DNA of 64,000 bases from Ktedonobacter sp. SOSP1-85 (lineage in GTDB: Bacteria; Chloroflexota; Ktedonobacteria; Ktedonobacterales; Ktedonobacteraceae), in the NCBI RefSeq assembly GCF_016587415.1, contig NZ_BNJI01000001.1:1589501-1653500 (forward strand), in the 5' to 3' direction. This document shows positions 26,499-35,088 of the stretch, piece by piece. The stretch's first letter is position 1. Each line of letters begins with the position of its first letter. A program made the position numbers and the translations under genes. The notes under the pieces were generated by a model. That model was not told where the DNA came from, did not search any database, and saw only the letters and a list, made by a program, of their open reading frames with translations.

Positions 26499-27464
26499 AT
26501 GTCGAATACAATTTGGGTACTCATTGAGCTGGAGAATGGCCAGCCTGCGCGCTCCTCGCTTGAGGTGCTTGGGAAAGCCGCGAAACTGGGTCGCGCCGAA
26601 GCAGTCGTGCTTGGCGCCGCGGCGGCGGAGGTCGCCCCTACCCTGGGTGCCTACGGCGCGGAGAAGGTTTATGTCCACGCGGATGCAACCTATGACAATT
26701 ATCTGACGCTGCCAGCCGTGGATACGTTGAGCGCTCTGCTCAACGACCATCAGCCACGCTTGCTACTCCTGGCTACCACCTACGAGCTACGCGATATCGC
26801 TGCTCGCCTGATGGTGCGCAATAACCTGGGCCTGATTACCGACGCGACCGACCTGGCATTTACTGGCGAGGAGCTTCAGGTCACCGTTCCCTGGGGCGGC
26901 GAGAACGTCGTCACGGCCACCCATCCTCACCAGGGTACCGGCATTGTCCTGACACGCCCCAAGGCTTTCGCCGTTGAGCAGTTTGATGGTCGCACGCCCG
27001 AGGTTGAGACGCTCTCTGTCTCGATCAATAGTGCCGCGCAAGCCATTAAGATCGTCGATAGCGTCGATGTTGCTAGTGAGGGTCCGGCTCTGGAAGATGC
27101 CAGCGTCATCGTCAGCGGTGGTCGTGGCCTGGGCAAAGCCGAGAACTTCCAGCTAGTTGAAGCGCTGGCGAAGGCTCTCCAGGGCGCTCCGGGCGCGACA
27201 CGTGCTATCGTTGATGCTGGCTGGCTCCCCTATAGCTACCAGATCGGTCAGACGGGTAAGACGGTAAAACCCACACTCTATGTCGCCGCCGGCATCAGTG
27301 GCGCCATCCAGCACCTTGCTGGTATGAAGGGTTCAAAGTACATCATCGCAATCAATAAGGATGAAAACGCGCCCATCTTCTCTGTCGCTGACCTCGGCGT
27401 GATTGGTGATGCACTGACCATCCTGCCGCAGCTTACAGAGGAAGTGAAGCGCCGCAAGGCCTAA
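26499..27464 (+). CDS. etfA: Electron transfer flavoprotein, alpha subunit
   Basis: 321 aa from ATG 26499 after GGGAGG; the frame back to 26478 lacks a site. The C-terminal FAD domain shows [60 protein letters not shown] and [22 protein letters not shown]. Heterodimer partner of EtfB. A hairpin at 27518-27541 separates it from etfD. Confidence 0.97.
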   Translation: MSNTIWVLIELENGQPARSSLEVLGKAAKLGRAEAVVLGAAAAEVAPTLGAYGAEKVYVHADATYDNYLTLPAVDTLSALLNDHQPRLLLLATTYELRDIAARLMVRNNLGLITDATDLAFTGEELQVTVPWGGENVVTATHPHQGTGIVLTRPKAFAVEQFDGRTPEVETLSVSINSAAQAIKIVDSVDVASEGPALEDASVIVSGGRGLGKAENFQLVEALAKALQGAPGATRAIVDAGWLPYSYQIGQTGKTVKPTLYVAAGISGAIQHLAGMKGSKYIIAINKDENAPIFSVADLGVIGDALTILPQLTEEVKRRKA

Positions 27465-27517
27465 ATGCTTATTGCAAATGCTTATTGCACACGTCTCTCT
27501 CCGAGACGGTTGATGTC

Positions 27518-27541
27518 AGGGTGCCTCACTTGAGGCGCCCT
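27518..27541 (+). terminator. Intercistronic hairpin between etfA and etfD
   Basis: AGGGTGCCTCA (27518-27528) pairs with TGAGGCGCCCT (27531-27541), two-base loop, no T-run. May stabilise or partly end the etfBA transcript rather than terminate it fully. Confidence 0.45.
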
Positions 27542-27636
27542 CGCTCAACGGTGAGCGGTTCTCTTGTCCGAACGGTGCTATTCTCGTTCGACATTATGGC
27601 AACCGCCCGTCCATATACTAGACGGAGGTTCGACTA

Positions 27637-29751
27637 ATGACCCCCCCACCGATTTCACCAACCGGGGGATGGATAGGCGCACTCATCTTTTCCGTGTTGT
27701 TCCTGGCCGCGCTCGGACTCTTTGCCCTACGCGCTGGCGAACTCGTGACCCTGCTGGCCAAGGCTCGACCCGAACATCGTACCGACCACATTAATGAGCG
27801 CATCGGTTCGATCTTCAAGGTAGTGCTTGGACAGAGCGGCGTACTGCGCGATCCCATCCCTGGTATTGCCCACTTCTTTACGTTCTGGGGCTTTATCATT
27901 ATCCAGTTCGGCCTGCTCGAACTGATCGTGAACGCCTACAACATCTCGATCCCGTTCTTAGGTGATAGCCCTATTTTCGCGAGCATCCTCGATTTCTTTA
28001 TCGTCTTCGTAACGCTGGCGCTGGTGGTCTTTGCCATTCGCCGTGGCGTCTTTAAGCCCAAACAGCTCCAGAGCGCCTTGCATGGTCCCTGGGATGGCTT
28101 TATCATCCTGGGCCTGATCTTCCTGGTCGTTCTGACCCTGACCCTGGTCGAGTCCTTTAATTATGTGGCGACTGGTGGGCACGCCTGGACGCCCTTGGCG
28201 GCCTTCTTTAGCCCCATTTTCATTCCTCTTGGGGTCAATGGTAGTATGCTTGCGTACCGCGTCTCCTGGTGGCTGCATATCGCGGTCGTGCTCAGCTTCC
28301 TGATCTATCTACCGCGCTCCAAGCACCTGCACCTGCTGGCGACCCCCTTTAACGTCTTCTTCCAGAACTATAAGCCCAAGGGTGCCCTCCCACTGCTGGA
28401 GAACCTGGAGGAGCGCGACGACTATGGCGTCTCTAAGGTGGAGCAGTTCACCTGGAAGCAGTTGCTCGATGGCTATGCCTGTACCGAGTGCGGACGCTGT
28501 AACACCGTCTGCCCAGCCACCAATACCGGCAAACCGCTCTACCCGAAAGAGATCATCCTGGGCGTGAAAGAGGCCCTCTTTGTACGTAGCGGCGAGATCC
28601 TGGGGCAGGACTCGCTCTACAGCAAACTGGGGATCGCGGGCGTCAAGGCAGGTAAGACTGTCGAGGAGAAAGAGGCTCACCACGAGCCTATGGTTGGCGG
28701 CATCATCTCCCAGGAGGCCCTCTGGTCCTGTACGACCTGTATGGCCTGTATGGAGATCTGTCCCGTCTCGATTGAACATGTGCCTAAGATCGTCGATATG
28801 CGCCGTAGCCTGGTCATGGAGGAGAGTGAGTTCCCGCAAGAGGTCACCTCGCTCTTTAATAACATCGAACGCAATGGCAACCCCTGGGAGATCAGCAACG
28901 ATAAGCGCGCCGAGTGGGCCGCGGGCCTAGGCATTCCCCTGCTCTCGGAGAACCCCGACGCGGACGTCCTCTACTGGGTTGGCTGCATGGGTTCCTTCGA
29001 TCAGCGCAATAAGAAGGTCGCGACCTCGGTCGCCAAGATCCTGCTGGCCGCTAAGGTCAATTTTGCCATCCTGGGTCCCGAGGAGTCCTGCACGGGCGAT
29101 CCCGCGCGCCGCATCGGTAACGAGTACCTGTGGCAGATGCAGGCCATGCAGAACATTGAGACCCTCAATGGCTATGGCTTCAACAAGTCGGCCAACGCTG
29201 ATGGTGCAAGTGAGCAGAAGCATCGCACGATCCTGACCGCCTGCCCGCACTGCTTCAACACTATGTTGAACGAGTACCCGCAGCTCGGTGGAGACTACGA
29301 AGTGGTTCACCACACGGTCTTTATCGACCAGCTGATCTCTGATGGCAAGCTTGAGCTACCCGAGGGCTTCGACCAGCGCAAGCTGACCTATCATGATCCC
29401 TGCTACATTGGCCGTTACAACGACACCTACAATGAGCCACGGCGCGTGCTGACGGTGCTAAATAGCAACGGCATCAACGAGATGGAACGCAACCGCAACA
29501 AGAGCTTCTGTTGTGGTGGTGGTGGTGGGCGTGCCTGGATGGAGGAGAAGGTCGGCAAACGCGTCAACCAGACCCGCATCAATGAGGCATTGGAGACCAA
29601 TTCCGAAGTCGTAGCCGCCGCCTGTCCATTCTGTATCACCATGTTTGAGGATGGCGTCAAAGGCGTCGAGGCCGAGGAGAAGCTCAAAATCGAAGATATC
29701 TCTGAGATCGTAGCCCAGGCCATCGAAAGCAAACAACCAGTCGTAAAATAG
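27637..29751 (+). CDS. Membrane-bound Fe-S oxidoreductase (EtfD/HdrD-like)
   Basis: 704 aa. About 260 N-terminal residues hold five or six membrane helices with His residues, like a haem-b NarI-type domain. Two 4Fe-4S motifs follow: CTECGRCNTVCP and CTTCMACMEICP. Then come two CCG domains (CPHCFNTMLNEYP, DPCYIGRYNDTYNEPR, FCCGGGGGRAW, ACPFCITMFEDG). This order matches the actinobacterial EtfD/FadF type, which moves electrons from EtfBA to menaquinone in the membrane during fatty-acid oxidation. Position after etfBA supports that. ATG 27637 follows GGAGGTT. Ends with a terminator at 29794-29828. Confidence 0.92.
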   Translation: MTPPPISPTGGWIGALIFSVLFLAALGLFALRAGELVTLLAKARPEHRTDHINERIGSIFKVVLGQSGVLRDPIPGIAHFFTFWGFIIIQFGLLELIVNAYNISIPFLGDSPIFASILDFFIVFVTLALVVFAIRRGVFKPKQLQSALHGPWDGFIILGLIFLVVLTLTLVESFNYVATGGHAWTPLAAFFSPIFIPLGVNGSMLAYRVSWWLHIAVVLSFLIYLPRSKHLHLLATPFNVFFQNYKPKGALPLLENLEERDDYGVSKVEQFTWKQLLDGYACTECGRCNTVCPATNTGKPLYPKEIILGVKEALFVRSGEILGQDSLYSKLGIAGVKAGKTVEEKEAHHEPMVGGIISQEALWSCTTCMACMEICPVSIEHVPKIVDMRRSLVMEESEFPQEVTSLFNNIERNGNPWEISNDKRAEWAAGLGIPLLSENPDADVLYWVGCMGSFDQRNKKVATSVAKILLAAKVNFAILGPEESCTGDPARRIGNEYLWQMQAMQNIETLNGYGFNKSANADGASEQKHRTILTACPHCFNTMLNEYPQLGGDYEVVHHTVFIDQLISDGKLELPEGFDQRKLTYHDPCYIGRYNDTYNEPRRVLTVLNSNGINEMERNRNKSFCCGGGGGRAWMEEKVGKRVNQTRINEALETNSEVVAAACPFCITMFEDGVKGVEAEEKLKIEDISEIVAQAIESKQPVVK

Positions 29752-29793
29752 CCTGGAGCGCTTGCATTCAAGGCCAATATGTACCACCTATCG

Positions 29794-29828
29794 AGATCCG
29801 TTCGCAGCTCTGCGGGCGGATCTTTTTG
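29794..29828 (+). terminator. Rho-independent terminator of the etf operon
   Basis: AGATCCGTTCGCA (29794-29806) pairs with TGCGGGCGGATCT (29811-29823) with two G-U pairs, followed by TTTTT. Confidence 0.8.
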
Positions 29829-29950
29829 TATGCGCTCAGGCGTGTCTATTCTATGTTAGAATAGAGATCAGATCTAGAAAGAACTCAGGGATACTGACTC
29901 CACCACGTTTTGCACGTTTTTGATAGAGATCAAAAGGATAAAGAACGCTT

Positions 29951-31258
29951 ATGTCTGGTTTTCCCGTAGTTGAAGTCCTTATTATCTTTGTGCTCATCCT
30001 GGCGAATGCCTTCTTTGCTGCATCGGAGATTGCTATCGTCTCGGCACGCCGTAGTCGCCTTCAGCAGCAGGCCGACGCCGGCAAGAAAAGCGCCAAACAG
30101 GCTCTGGACCTGGCAGAAGACCCTGAGCGCTTCCTGGCAACGGTCCAGATCGGCATTACCCTTATTAGCACGCTTTCAGCGGCTTATGGTGGCGCGAGCA
30201 TTAGCGCAATCCTGAGCACCTGGCTCAAGACGGTTCCCTATATCGGTCCCTACGCCGATACCGTCTCCCTGGTAATTGTTGTGCTCCTCATCACCTATTT
30301 CTCGTTGCTGATTGGTGAGCTCGTGCCCAAGCGTATCGCCCTACAATCAGCCGAAAACATCGCCAACACGGCTGCTCCCTTTATGACGAAGCTGGCAGCC
30401 TTCGCGCGCCCAGTGGTTGGCTTTCTGACCATCTCCGCCAACCTGGTGCTGCGCCTGATCGGCCAGCATAAGACGCGGAAGCAGGAGGTGACTGAAGAGG
30501 ATATTGTCTACCTGGCGCGCGAGGGCGCGGTCAGCGGCAATGTAGAGAGGGACGAAGAGGAGTTTATCAGCCGCCTCTTCCGCTTCTCGGATCGGGCCGT
30601 CAATACGATTATGATGCCACGCACAGAGATAGTGGCAATTGAAGTTGGCACACCACTCGAACAGGTCATCGAGACCTTCCTTAGCTCTGGCTACACGCGC
30701 CTCCCGCTCTACGAAGACTCCCTGGATAATATCGTCGGCGTGCTCTATGCCAAGGATCTACTGCGCAAGCGTGCCGAAGATGGACAGGTGGACCTGGTCA
30801 AGCTAGCTCGCCCACCTTTCTTTATCTTTGAATACCAGTATGTCGATGACCTGCTCACCATTTTCCGCCGCAAGGGCGTGCACCTGGCAATTGTGATCGA
30901 TGAGTATAGCCAGGTCACGGGCCTGGTGACGCTAGAAGATGTGTTGGAAGAGCTAGTAGGCGAGATCCATGACGAGTACGATCAACCCGAGGAGGTCGAC
31001 TTTACCCTGCGCGAAGATGGTAGCTGGCTCATTAATGCCATGGCCGACCAGCAACACGTACGCGAGAAGCTGGGTATGCCAGCCGTTCCTGAGGAGACGC
31101 ACCTCAACTACAAGACGCTGGCAGGCATGATCCTGACCCATATCGGAAGCATTCCAGCCGTTGGCGACAAGGTCGAGATCGACGGCTACACCTTTGAAAT
31201 CGTTGACATGGACGGCAGACGCATCGACAAAGTCCTGGCCCAAGCCAAAGAGTCTTGA
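29951..31258 (+). CDS. CNNM/CorC-type hemolysin-family transporter
   Basis: 435 aa. DUF21/CNNM membrane domain to about residue 190 (FAASEIAIVSARRSRLQQ, GELVPKRIALQSAENIA). A pair of CBS domains follows (about 205-330; MMPRTEIVAIEVGTPLEQVI, YTRLPLYEDSLDNIVGVLYAKDLL, VIDEYSQVTGLVTLEDVLEELVGEI). The C-terminal CorC/HlyC domain is at about 345-430 (YKTLAGMILTHIGSIPAVGDKVEI). Such proteins (MpfA, CorC) export Mg2+ or Co2+ and the CBS pair senses nucleotide-Mg. The stop codon TGA is in a 35-bp palindrome. Confidence 0.93.
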   Translation: MSGFPVVEVLIIFVLILANAFFAASEIAIVSARRSRLQQQADAGKKSAKQALDLAEDPERFLATVQIGITLISTLSAAYGGASISAILSTWLKTVPYIGPYADTVSLVIVVLLITYFSLLIGELVPKRIALQSAENIANTAAPFMTKLAAFARPVVGFLTISANLVLRLIGQHKTRKQEVTEEDIVYLAREGAVSGNVERDEEEFISRLFRFSDRAVNTIMMPRTEIVAIEVGTPLEQVIETFLSSGYTRLPLYEDSLDNIVGVLYAKDLLRKRAEDGQVDLVKLARPPFFIFEYQYVDDLLTIFRRKGVHLAIVIDEYSQVTGLVTLEDVLEELVGEIHDEYDQPEEVDFTLREDGSWLINAMADQQHVREKLGMPAVPEETHLNYKTLAGMILTHIGSIPAVGDKVEIDGYTFEIVDMDGRRIDKVLAQAKES

Positions 31259-31329
31259 TTTAAGAAAGGGAAGTGCTGTGGGGTGGCGGCCTTCGGCCGC
31301 CACCCCACAGCACTTCCCTTTCTTAAATC
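31257..31329. repeat. Long palindrome between convergent genes
   Basis: Perfect 35-bp stem: 31257-31291 with 31295-31329, loop TTC. The arms start inside the stop codon of the CorC-like gene and end 21 bases before the stop of the PQQ gene. It lacks a T-run but could stall RNA polymerase from both sides. Confidence 0.95.
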
Positions 31330-31349
31330 AGAAGCAGTCAGGCTTTCCC

Positions 31350-32855
31350 TTATTTCACAACAATACTCATTGCAGGGAAGTCATTAAAAATTCCACTAAT
31401 AGTGATGCTGCGAGCCTCGCTACCGTCGCTCACCTTCAGTGATCCTACCGTGTGGGTCCCATTATAGTAATACGTGCCGTTAATGACTGGCGTAGAATCT
31501 ATTGGCCCCATGAAGTCGTCCACAGGCTTCTTCCAACGAGTAGCCCCTGATTGCGTATCGTAGGCTATAATCGTTGCCTGAGGCAGAGGGCCAGGATGGG
31601 CATCCTTGGAGAGGGCCGTCGCCCCGACGATCACCGTGTCGCCATCGATTACTGGATTGGCGTAGAGCGCACCCTCGGTATGACGTGTCCAGAGTTGTTG
31701 GCCAGTGCGAGCATCAAGGACAGCAAGGTCACCTTCAAGCGAACCAATGTAGACCTTCTCGTTCGTTGCCGTGAAACCAAAGAGCTGTTTCTGCACTGGC
31801 TGAGTCTTCCAGAGCAGCTTGCCGTTCGTGGCATCGTGAGCTTCAATATGCTCGGGTCCCGGCGTGCTGACCGAGCCAGTCAAGATGCAGATGTACAGCC
31901 TACCATCGACGATGCTTGACCCTGCATATATCTCATCAGGCTTCGATGCAGGTATCTTCCAGAGTTGTTTCCCATTGTTCGTATCCAGGGCAAAAAACTC
32001 ATGGCTTTCCATACAATAGAGCATCTTTGGCGCGACCTTCTGTATAGTGCCGTAAAACGTACAGGGATCAGTATCAGATGAGTAAGACCAGAGCAGCGAG
32101 CCGTCCGCTTTGATGGCCTGCGCCGTAACGTGGTCACCAGTATCCTGCGTGTTGACGTAAAGTGCATTGTCACCCACCACGATGGCTCGAACCCAGGCAG
32201 GTTTGCGCCAGCGCACTCGGCCTGTGCGAGCATCTAGCGCGACCAGGTAGTGATCCTTACCATTATAGACGCCTGCGTAGATATTCCCCTGAAAAAAGAC
32301 AGGTGCTGCCCAACCCGAGGAGGCTCCCTCTGGAGAGTGTGAAGGATTGGGATCGTAGTGCCAACGTACAGCCCCACTCTTGCTGTCCAGGCGATAGACA
32401 CCAGTGAACGCATTGACATAGGTGTCGGCCGTCGAACCACTGCTGGCCGTCCCGTCTTGCCGGCTCTTGCCCACCAAGTTGAAGATAACAAAACTACCAC
32501 CGATAACCAGCAGCAACACCGCTACTTGAAGCCCTGTCATAATAACGCGTGTGAGTTTGTGCGGATGCTTCTTGGGTGCGCGTGGTTGTTCGCTCCTAGT
32601 TGGCATACTTTCTAGTGTATCTCTCATAAGAGTTTCCTCCATAGTAGCTAAGGAGGAGTGCTGGAGATAACCCTTCGCGTCTCGATGCCGCTCCAACCGT
32701 TGCCAAACGTTATCAATCACGCGTGCATCATCGGCATAGAAGTCCTGAATATGCCCAACAACTTGGCTATTTGCCGACTGCGTGAACCTGGCCTGTCCAA
32801 GGTAGTCAATCTGCTCGTCCACCGTTTCAGCGCGAAAGTATTCCTGGTCGTTCAT
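31350..32855 (-). CDS. Membrane-anchored PQQ/beta-propeller repeat protein, probable sigma-factor partner
   Basis: 501 aa from ATG 32855, preceded by GGGAGGAG and two bases after the sigma gene stop. Residues 1-100 are charged and probably cytoplasmic. One membrane helix lies at about 103-127. The outer part (about 140-501) has repeated PQQ-like blades: GVYRLDSKSGAVRWHYDPN, YLVALDARTGRVRWRKP, FFALDTNNGKQLWKIPAS, IEAHDATNGKLLWKTQP, LAVLDARTGQQLWTR and IIAYDTQSGATRWKKP. The layout (cytoplasmic part, single helix, outer sensor) suits a membrane anti-sigma factor for the gene upstream. No HxxxCxxC zinc anti-sigma motif is seen, so the role is inferred from layout and coupling. Confidence 0.82.
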   Translation of the reverse strand: MNDQEYFRAETVDEQIDYLGQARFTQSANSQVVGHIQDFYADDARVIDNVWQRLERHRDAKGYLQHSSLATMEETLMRDTLESMPTRSEQPRAPKKHPHKLTRVIMTGLQVAVLLLVIGGSFVIFNLVGKSRQDGTASSGSTADTYVNAFTGVYRLDSKSGAVRWHYDPNPSHSPEGASSGWAAPVFFQGNIYAGVYNGKDHYLVALDARTGRVRWRKPAWVRAIVVGDNALYVNTQDTGDHVTAQAIKADGSLLWSYSSDTDPCTFYGTIQKVAPKMLYCMESHEFFALDTNNGKQLWKIPASKPDEIYAGSSIVDGRLYICILTGSVSTPGPEHIEAHDATNGKLLWKTQPVQKQLFGFTATNEKVYIGSLEGDLAVLDARTGQQLWTRHTEGALYANPVIDGDTVIVGATALSKDAHPGPLPQATIIAYDTQSGATRWKKPVDDFMGPIDSTPVINGTYYYNGTHTVGSLKVSDGSEARSITISGIFNDFPAMSIVVK

Positions 32856-32857
32856 AG

Positions 32858-33403
32858 CTATTGCTCCTCCCACTGCTGCTCATAGCGCACACGCAATGCG
32901 TTCAATGCACGAGCCAGAAGCATGCGCACCGTTCCATCACGTTTCTTGAGCAGATGTGCTATCTCGACACAACGCAGACCAGCCGCGAAACGCAAGCCAA
33001 GGATCTCTTGCTGTGGCTCCGAGAGATCCTTGAGATGAGTGCGCAACCAGGTATATTCTTCGTGGCGGAGGGCGCTCTGCTCAGGCTCTGGCCCGTCATA
33101 GAAGAGATCATCAATATGTTCATCGAGTGGCACAACCGGGTGCCGCTTTTGACGACGATAGTAATCCACCAGCTTATTACGCGCGACCCGGCGCAACCAT
33201 GTCGTTTGCACCGCGTAGTTTGCTTGCAGGAGAAGCTCCTGGTGATCTAGCGCGGAGACAAAAATATCCATCAATAAGTCCTCCGTATCTTGAGGTGATG
33301 AGAGGTTTCCCCGTATATAGGCAAGTAGTCGCGGCGCATGCCTGCGATATAGCAACTCAAACGGGTCTCTCTCAGATTCGGGTAGATCGATCTGATAATT
33401 CAT
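32858..33403 (-). CDS. ECF-type RNA polymerase sigma factor
   Basis: 181 aa from ATG 33403, which has AGGGA upstream; a TTG at 33445 would add 14 residues. Region 2: PFELLYRRHAPRLLAYIRGNLSSPQDTEDLLMDIFVSAL...TWLRRVARNKLVDYYRR. Region 4: LSEPQQEILGLRFAAGLRCVEIAHLLKKRDGTVRMLLARALNALR, a clear HTH. No region 3, as expected for group 4 factors. It is followed at two bases by the PQQ-propeller protein. The regulon is unknown. Confidence 0.93.
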   Translation of the reverse strand: MNYQIDLPESERDPFELLYRRHAPRLLAYIRGNLSSPQDTEDLLMDIFVSALDHQELLLQANYAVQTTWLRRVARNKLVDYYRRQKRHPVVPLDEHIDDLFYDGPEPEQSALRHEEYTWLRTHLKDLSEPQQEILGLRFAAGLRCVEIAHLLKKRDGTVRMLLARALNALRVRYEQQWEEQ

Positions 33404-33512
33404 CAATTTCCCTGCGCAGTCCGTATTTGAAATTTTCTCTTCCAAAGAAACGCCACATCGGACAAAACGTCACGCTCTGGAAACAAGAGACGAAGAGAGA
33501 CTTACTTCTGAT

Positions 33513-33574
33513 CCGAAAACCCTGAGCGCGGAGCGCTAGTCACGTAAGTGACGTTGGGTTTCGGAATAAGATCT
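33513..33574. repeat. Family-C dispersed repeat
   Basis: About 60 bases almost identical to 41722-41782: an AAACCCTGAGCGCG start, GAGCGCTAG, a CACGTAAGTG inverted repeat, then GTTGGGTTTCGGAATAAGAT. The ends CCGAAAACCC and GGGTTTCGG form an imperfect outer inverted repeat. It lies upstream of the sigma gene (minus strand). Confidence 0.85.
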
Positions 33575-33630
33575 TAGAGGAGAAGAGGAGGAGATGCCAT
33601 TATTTTCAGTTTGACTCAGATAAAAATGCG

Positions 33631-34089
33631 CTAGGTAGTTTGCCAGGGAAAGATGTCAAAGCCATTATCGTCATTGTTGCGGACGAAGAAGAGTTCGTCG
33701 AAGCCTTCGCTATAGTCGGGACGCTCCAGGCGCTTGAGGGTGGCGAAGATGGCGACATCGGGGACGCACTGACGCCCTTCGCGTCGAGCGTTGCGCTCAC
33801 GGCTCCTGGCAACATCTGTCTCAAAATAGTAGCCAATGACGCGTGCCCCCAGGCGCTTGCCAAGTTCAATCAGTTCACTGCGCTCGGCACGTGAGGCATT
33901 GGTATTGTCCACAACCACTAATTGGCCCTGCCGCAGCGCATCCTCCACCTGCTGGAGTTGGCGACGTGCTGGGCGGCGATTGTTGCGCAAGAGATCTTTG
34001 CTGACATATGCGTGCGAAGAGGCAAAACGCGTGCGGTAGAAGGTGCTCTTTCCGGAGCCCTGCAAGCCGATCAGTAGCAGAAGCTCCAT
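33631..34089 (-). CDS. P-loop kinase, polynucleotide-kinase-like
   Basis: 152 aa from ATG 34089, overlapping the methyltransferase stop by one base (TAATG). Walker A GLQGSGKST at residues 7-15, VVVDNTNASRAERSELIELG (the DxTN motif of T4 Pnk-type kinases) and a basic lid around RSRERNARREGRQCVP. This is the 5'-kinase fold; no phosphatase or ligase domain is fused. Target (RNA, DNA or small molecule) unknown. Confidence 0.78.
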   Translation of the reverse strand: MELLLLIGLQGSGKSTFYRTRFASSHAYVSKDLLRNNRRPARRQLQQVEDALRQGQLVVVDNTNASRAERSELIELGKRLGARVIGYYFETDVARSRERNARREGRQCVPDVAIFATLKRLERPDYSEGFDELFFVRNNDDNGFDIFPWQTT

Positions 34090-34988
34090 TAGCACTCCTG
34101 AGCCTGGGCCTGGTAACGAGTAATGATAAAGCGCTGTTCCTGCTTGCGCACCGTGTCGATGCCCGCGCCAAAGTAGGCGTAGGCCCACTGCTCAAGCCGG
34201 CGACACCCTTCCTGAAAGACCGCATCGGGAACGCGGCGCATACTTGACCAGTTGCGCTGCAAGATACCCTCCAGGACCTGGCGCGGCGTAATAGCCCGCT
34301 CCCATGTCAGGGCAATCCAGCGCTCAGCCTGCCAGCCCAACTCGGCGCAGGCGAGTTGTAGATCGGCATCAGAGGGTTGATAGAGTCGCTGCTCATCATA
34401 GCCAAGCTCTGCAAGGACACGTCGCCATTGGGCGCGCACCTCCTGAACATCTGAGGGGCCATGTTCGTCGCCGCAATGGAGAAACATACCATCAGGTGTC
34501 GCTACGCGCCTGACCTCCTGCAACACCTGGCGCCAATCATCCACCAGGTGCAAGACATGGACCGCGATAATAACCTCGAAGGAGGCTGCTGCAAAAGGCA
34601 GGTGATGGACGTCTGCAACAGCGATGAGCATATGAGCATCTGGCTCAGTGCGCTGGAAACGCTTCCCCCATGCCGGTTGCGGCTGACCTTGCTCGTCTGG
34701 CAGCTCTCCCCAGGCAAGCCGTTCTTCCTGCCAGTCCTCGGCCCGCAATTTATGCTCAAACCGTGCCAGCATACGCTCAGAGATATCGATACCTGTGAGG
34801 TCACGTCCCAGGTTTGCCAGGGGGAGCGCGATACGCCCGGTTCCCACGCCGATCTCCAGAAAGCGCGTCTGCGGGCCCGCGGAGGACGCCTCGTCGAGGG
34901 CCTGAGCGATACGTAACGCCACATCGCGTGGATAGCCTCGCGTTGCATCATAAATAGATGCCAGCATGTCGAAATTAAAGGAAGACAT
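34089..34988 (-). CDS. Class I SAM-dependent methyltransferase
   Basis: 299 aa. Motif I FLEIGVGTGRIALPLA near residue 43, acidic LTGIDISERMLARF, and motif post-I IAVADVHHLPFAAASFEVIIAVHVLHLVDDWRQVLQEVRRV are typical of UbiE/MenG-like methyltransferases. The C-terminal half is not diagnostic. Coupled to the downstream kinase gene by a one-base overlap. Substrate unknown. Confidence 0.88.
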   Translation of the reverse strand: MSSFNFDMLASIYDATRGYPRDVALRIAQALDEASSAGPQTRFLEIGVGTGRIALPLANLGRDLTGIDISERMLARFEHKLRAEDWQEERLAWGELPDEQGQPQPAWGKRFQRTEPDAHMLIAVADVHHLPFAAASFEVIIAVHVLHLVDDWRQVLQEVRRVATPDGMFLHCGDEHGPSDVQEVRAQWRRVLAELGYDEQRLYQPSDADLQLACAELGWQAERWIALTWERAITPRQVLEGILQRNWSSMRRVPDAVFQEGCRRLEQWAYAYFGAGIDTVRKQEQRFIITRYQAQAQEC

Positions 34989-35008
34989 GATCCCAGCTTC
35001 TCCTCTGA

Positions 35009-35074
35009 ACGACGCTACTTGCGTACGCGTCTACTTCTGGCAGTAGACGCGTACGCAAGTAGCGTCCGGGCCAC
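35009..35074. repeat. Long palindrome, family B
   Basis: Perfect 25-bp stem 35011-35035 with 35042-35066, loop TCTGGC. Flanks GAACGACGCTACT and AGTAGCGTCCGGGCCACCA match the copy at 3751-3840. Lies between the acyl-CoA dehydrogenase and methyltransferase genes, both on the minus strand. Confidence 0.95.
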
Positions 35075-35088
35075 CACGGCTCCTAAGC

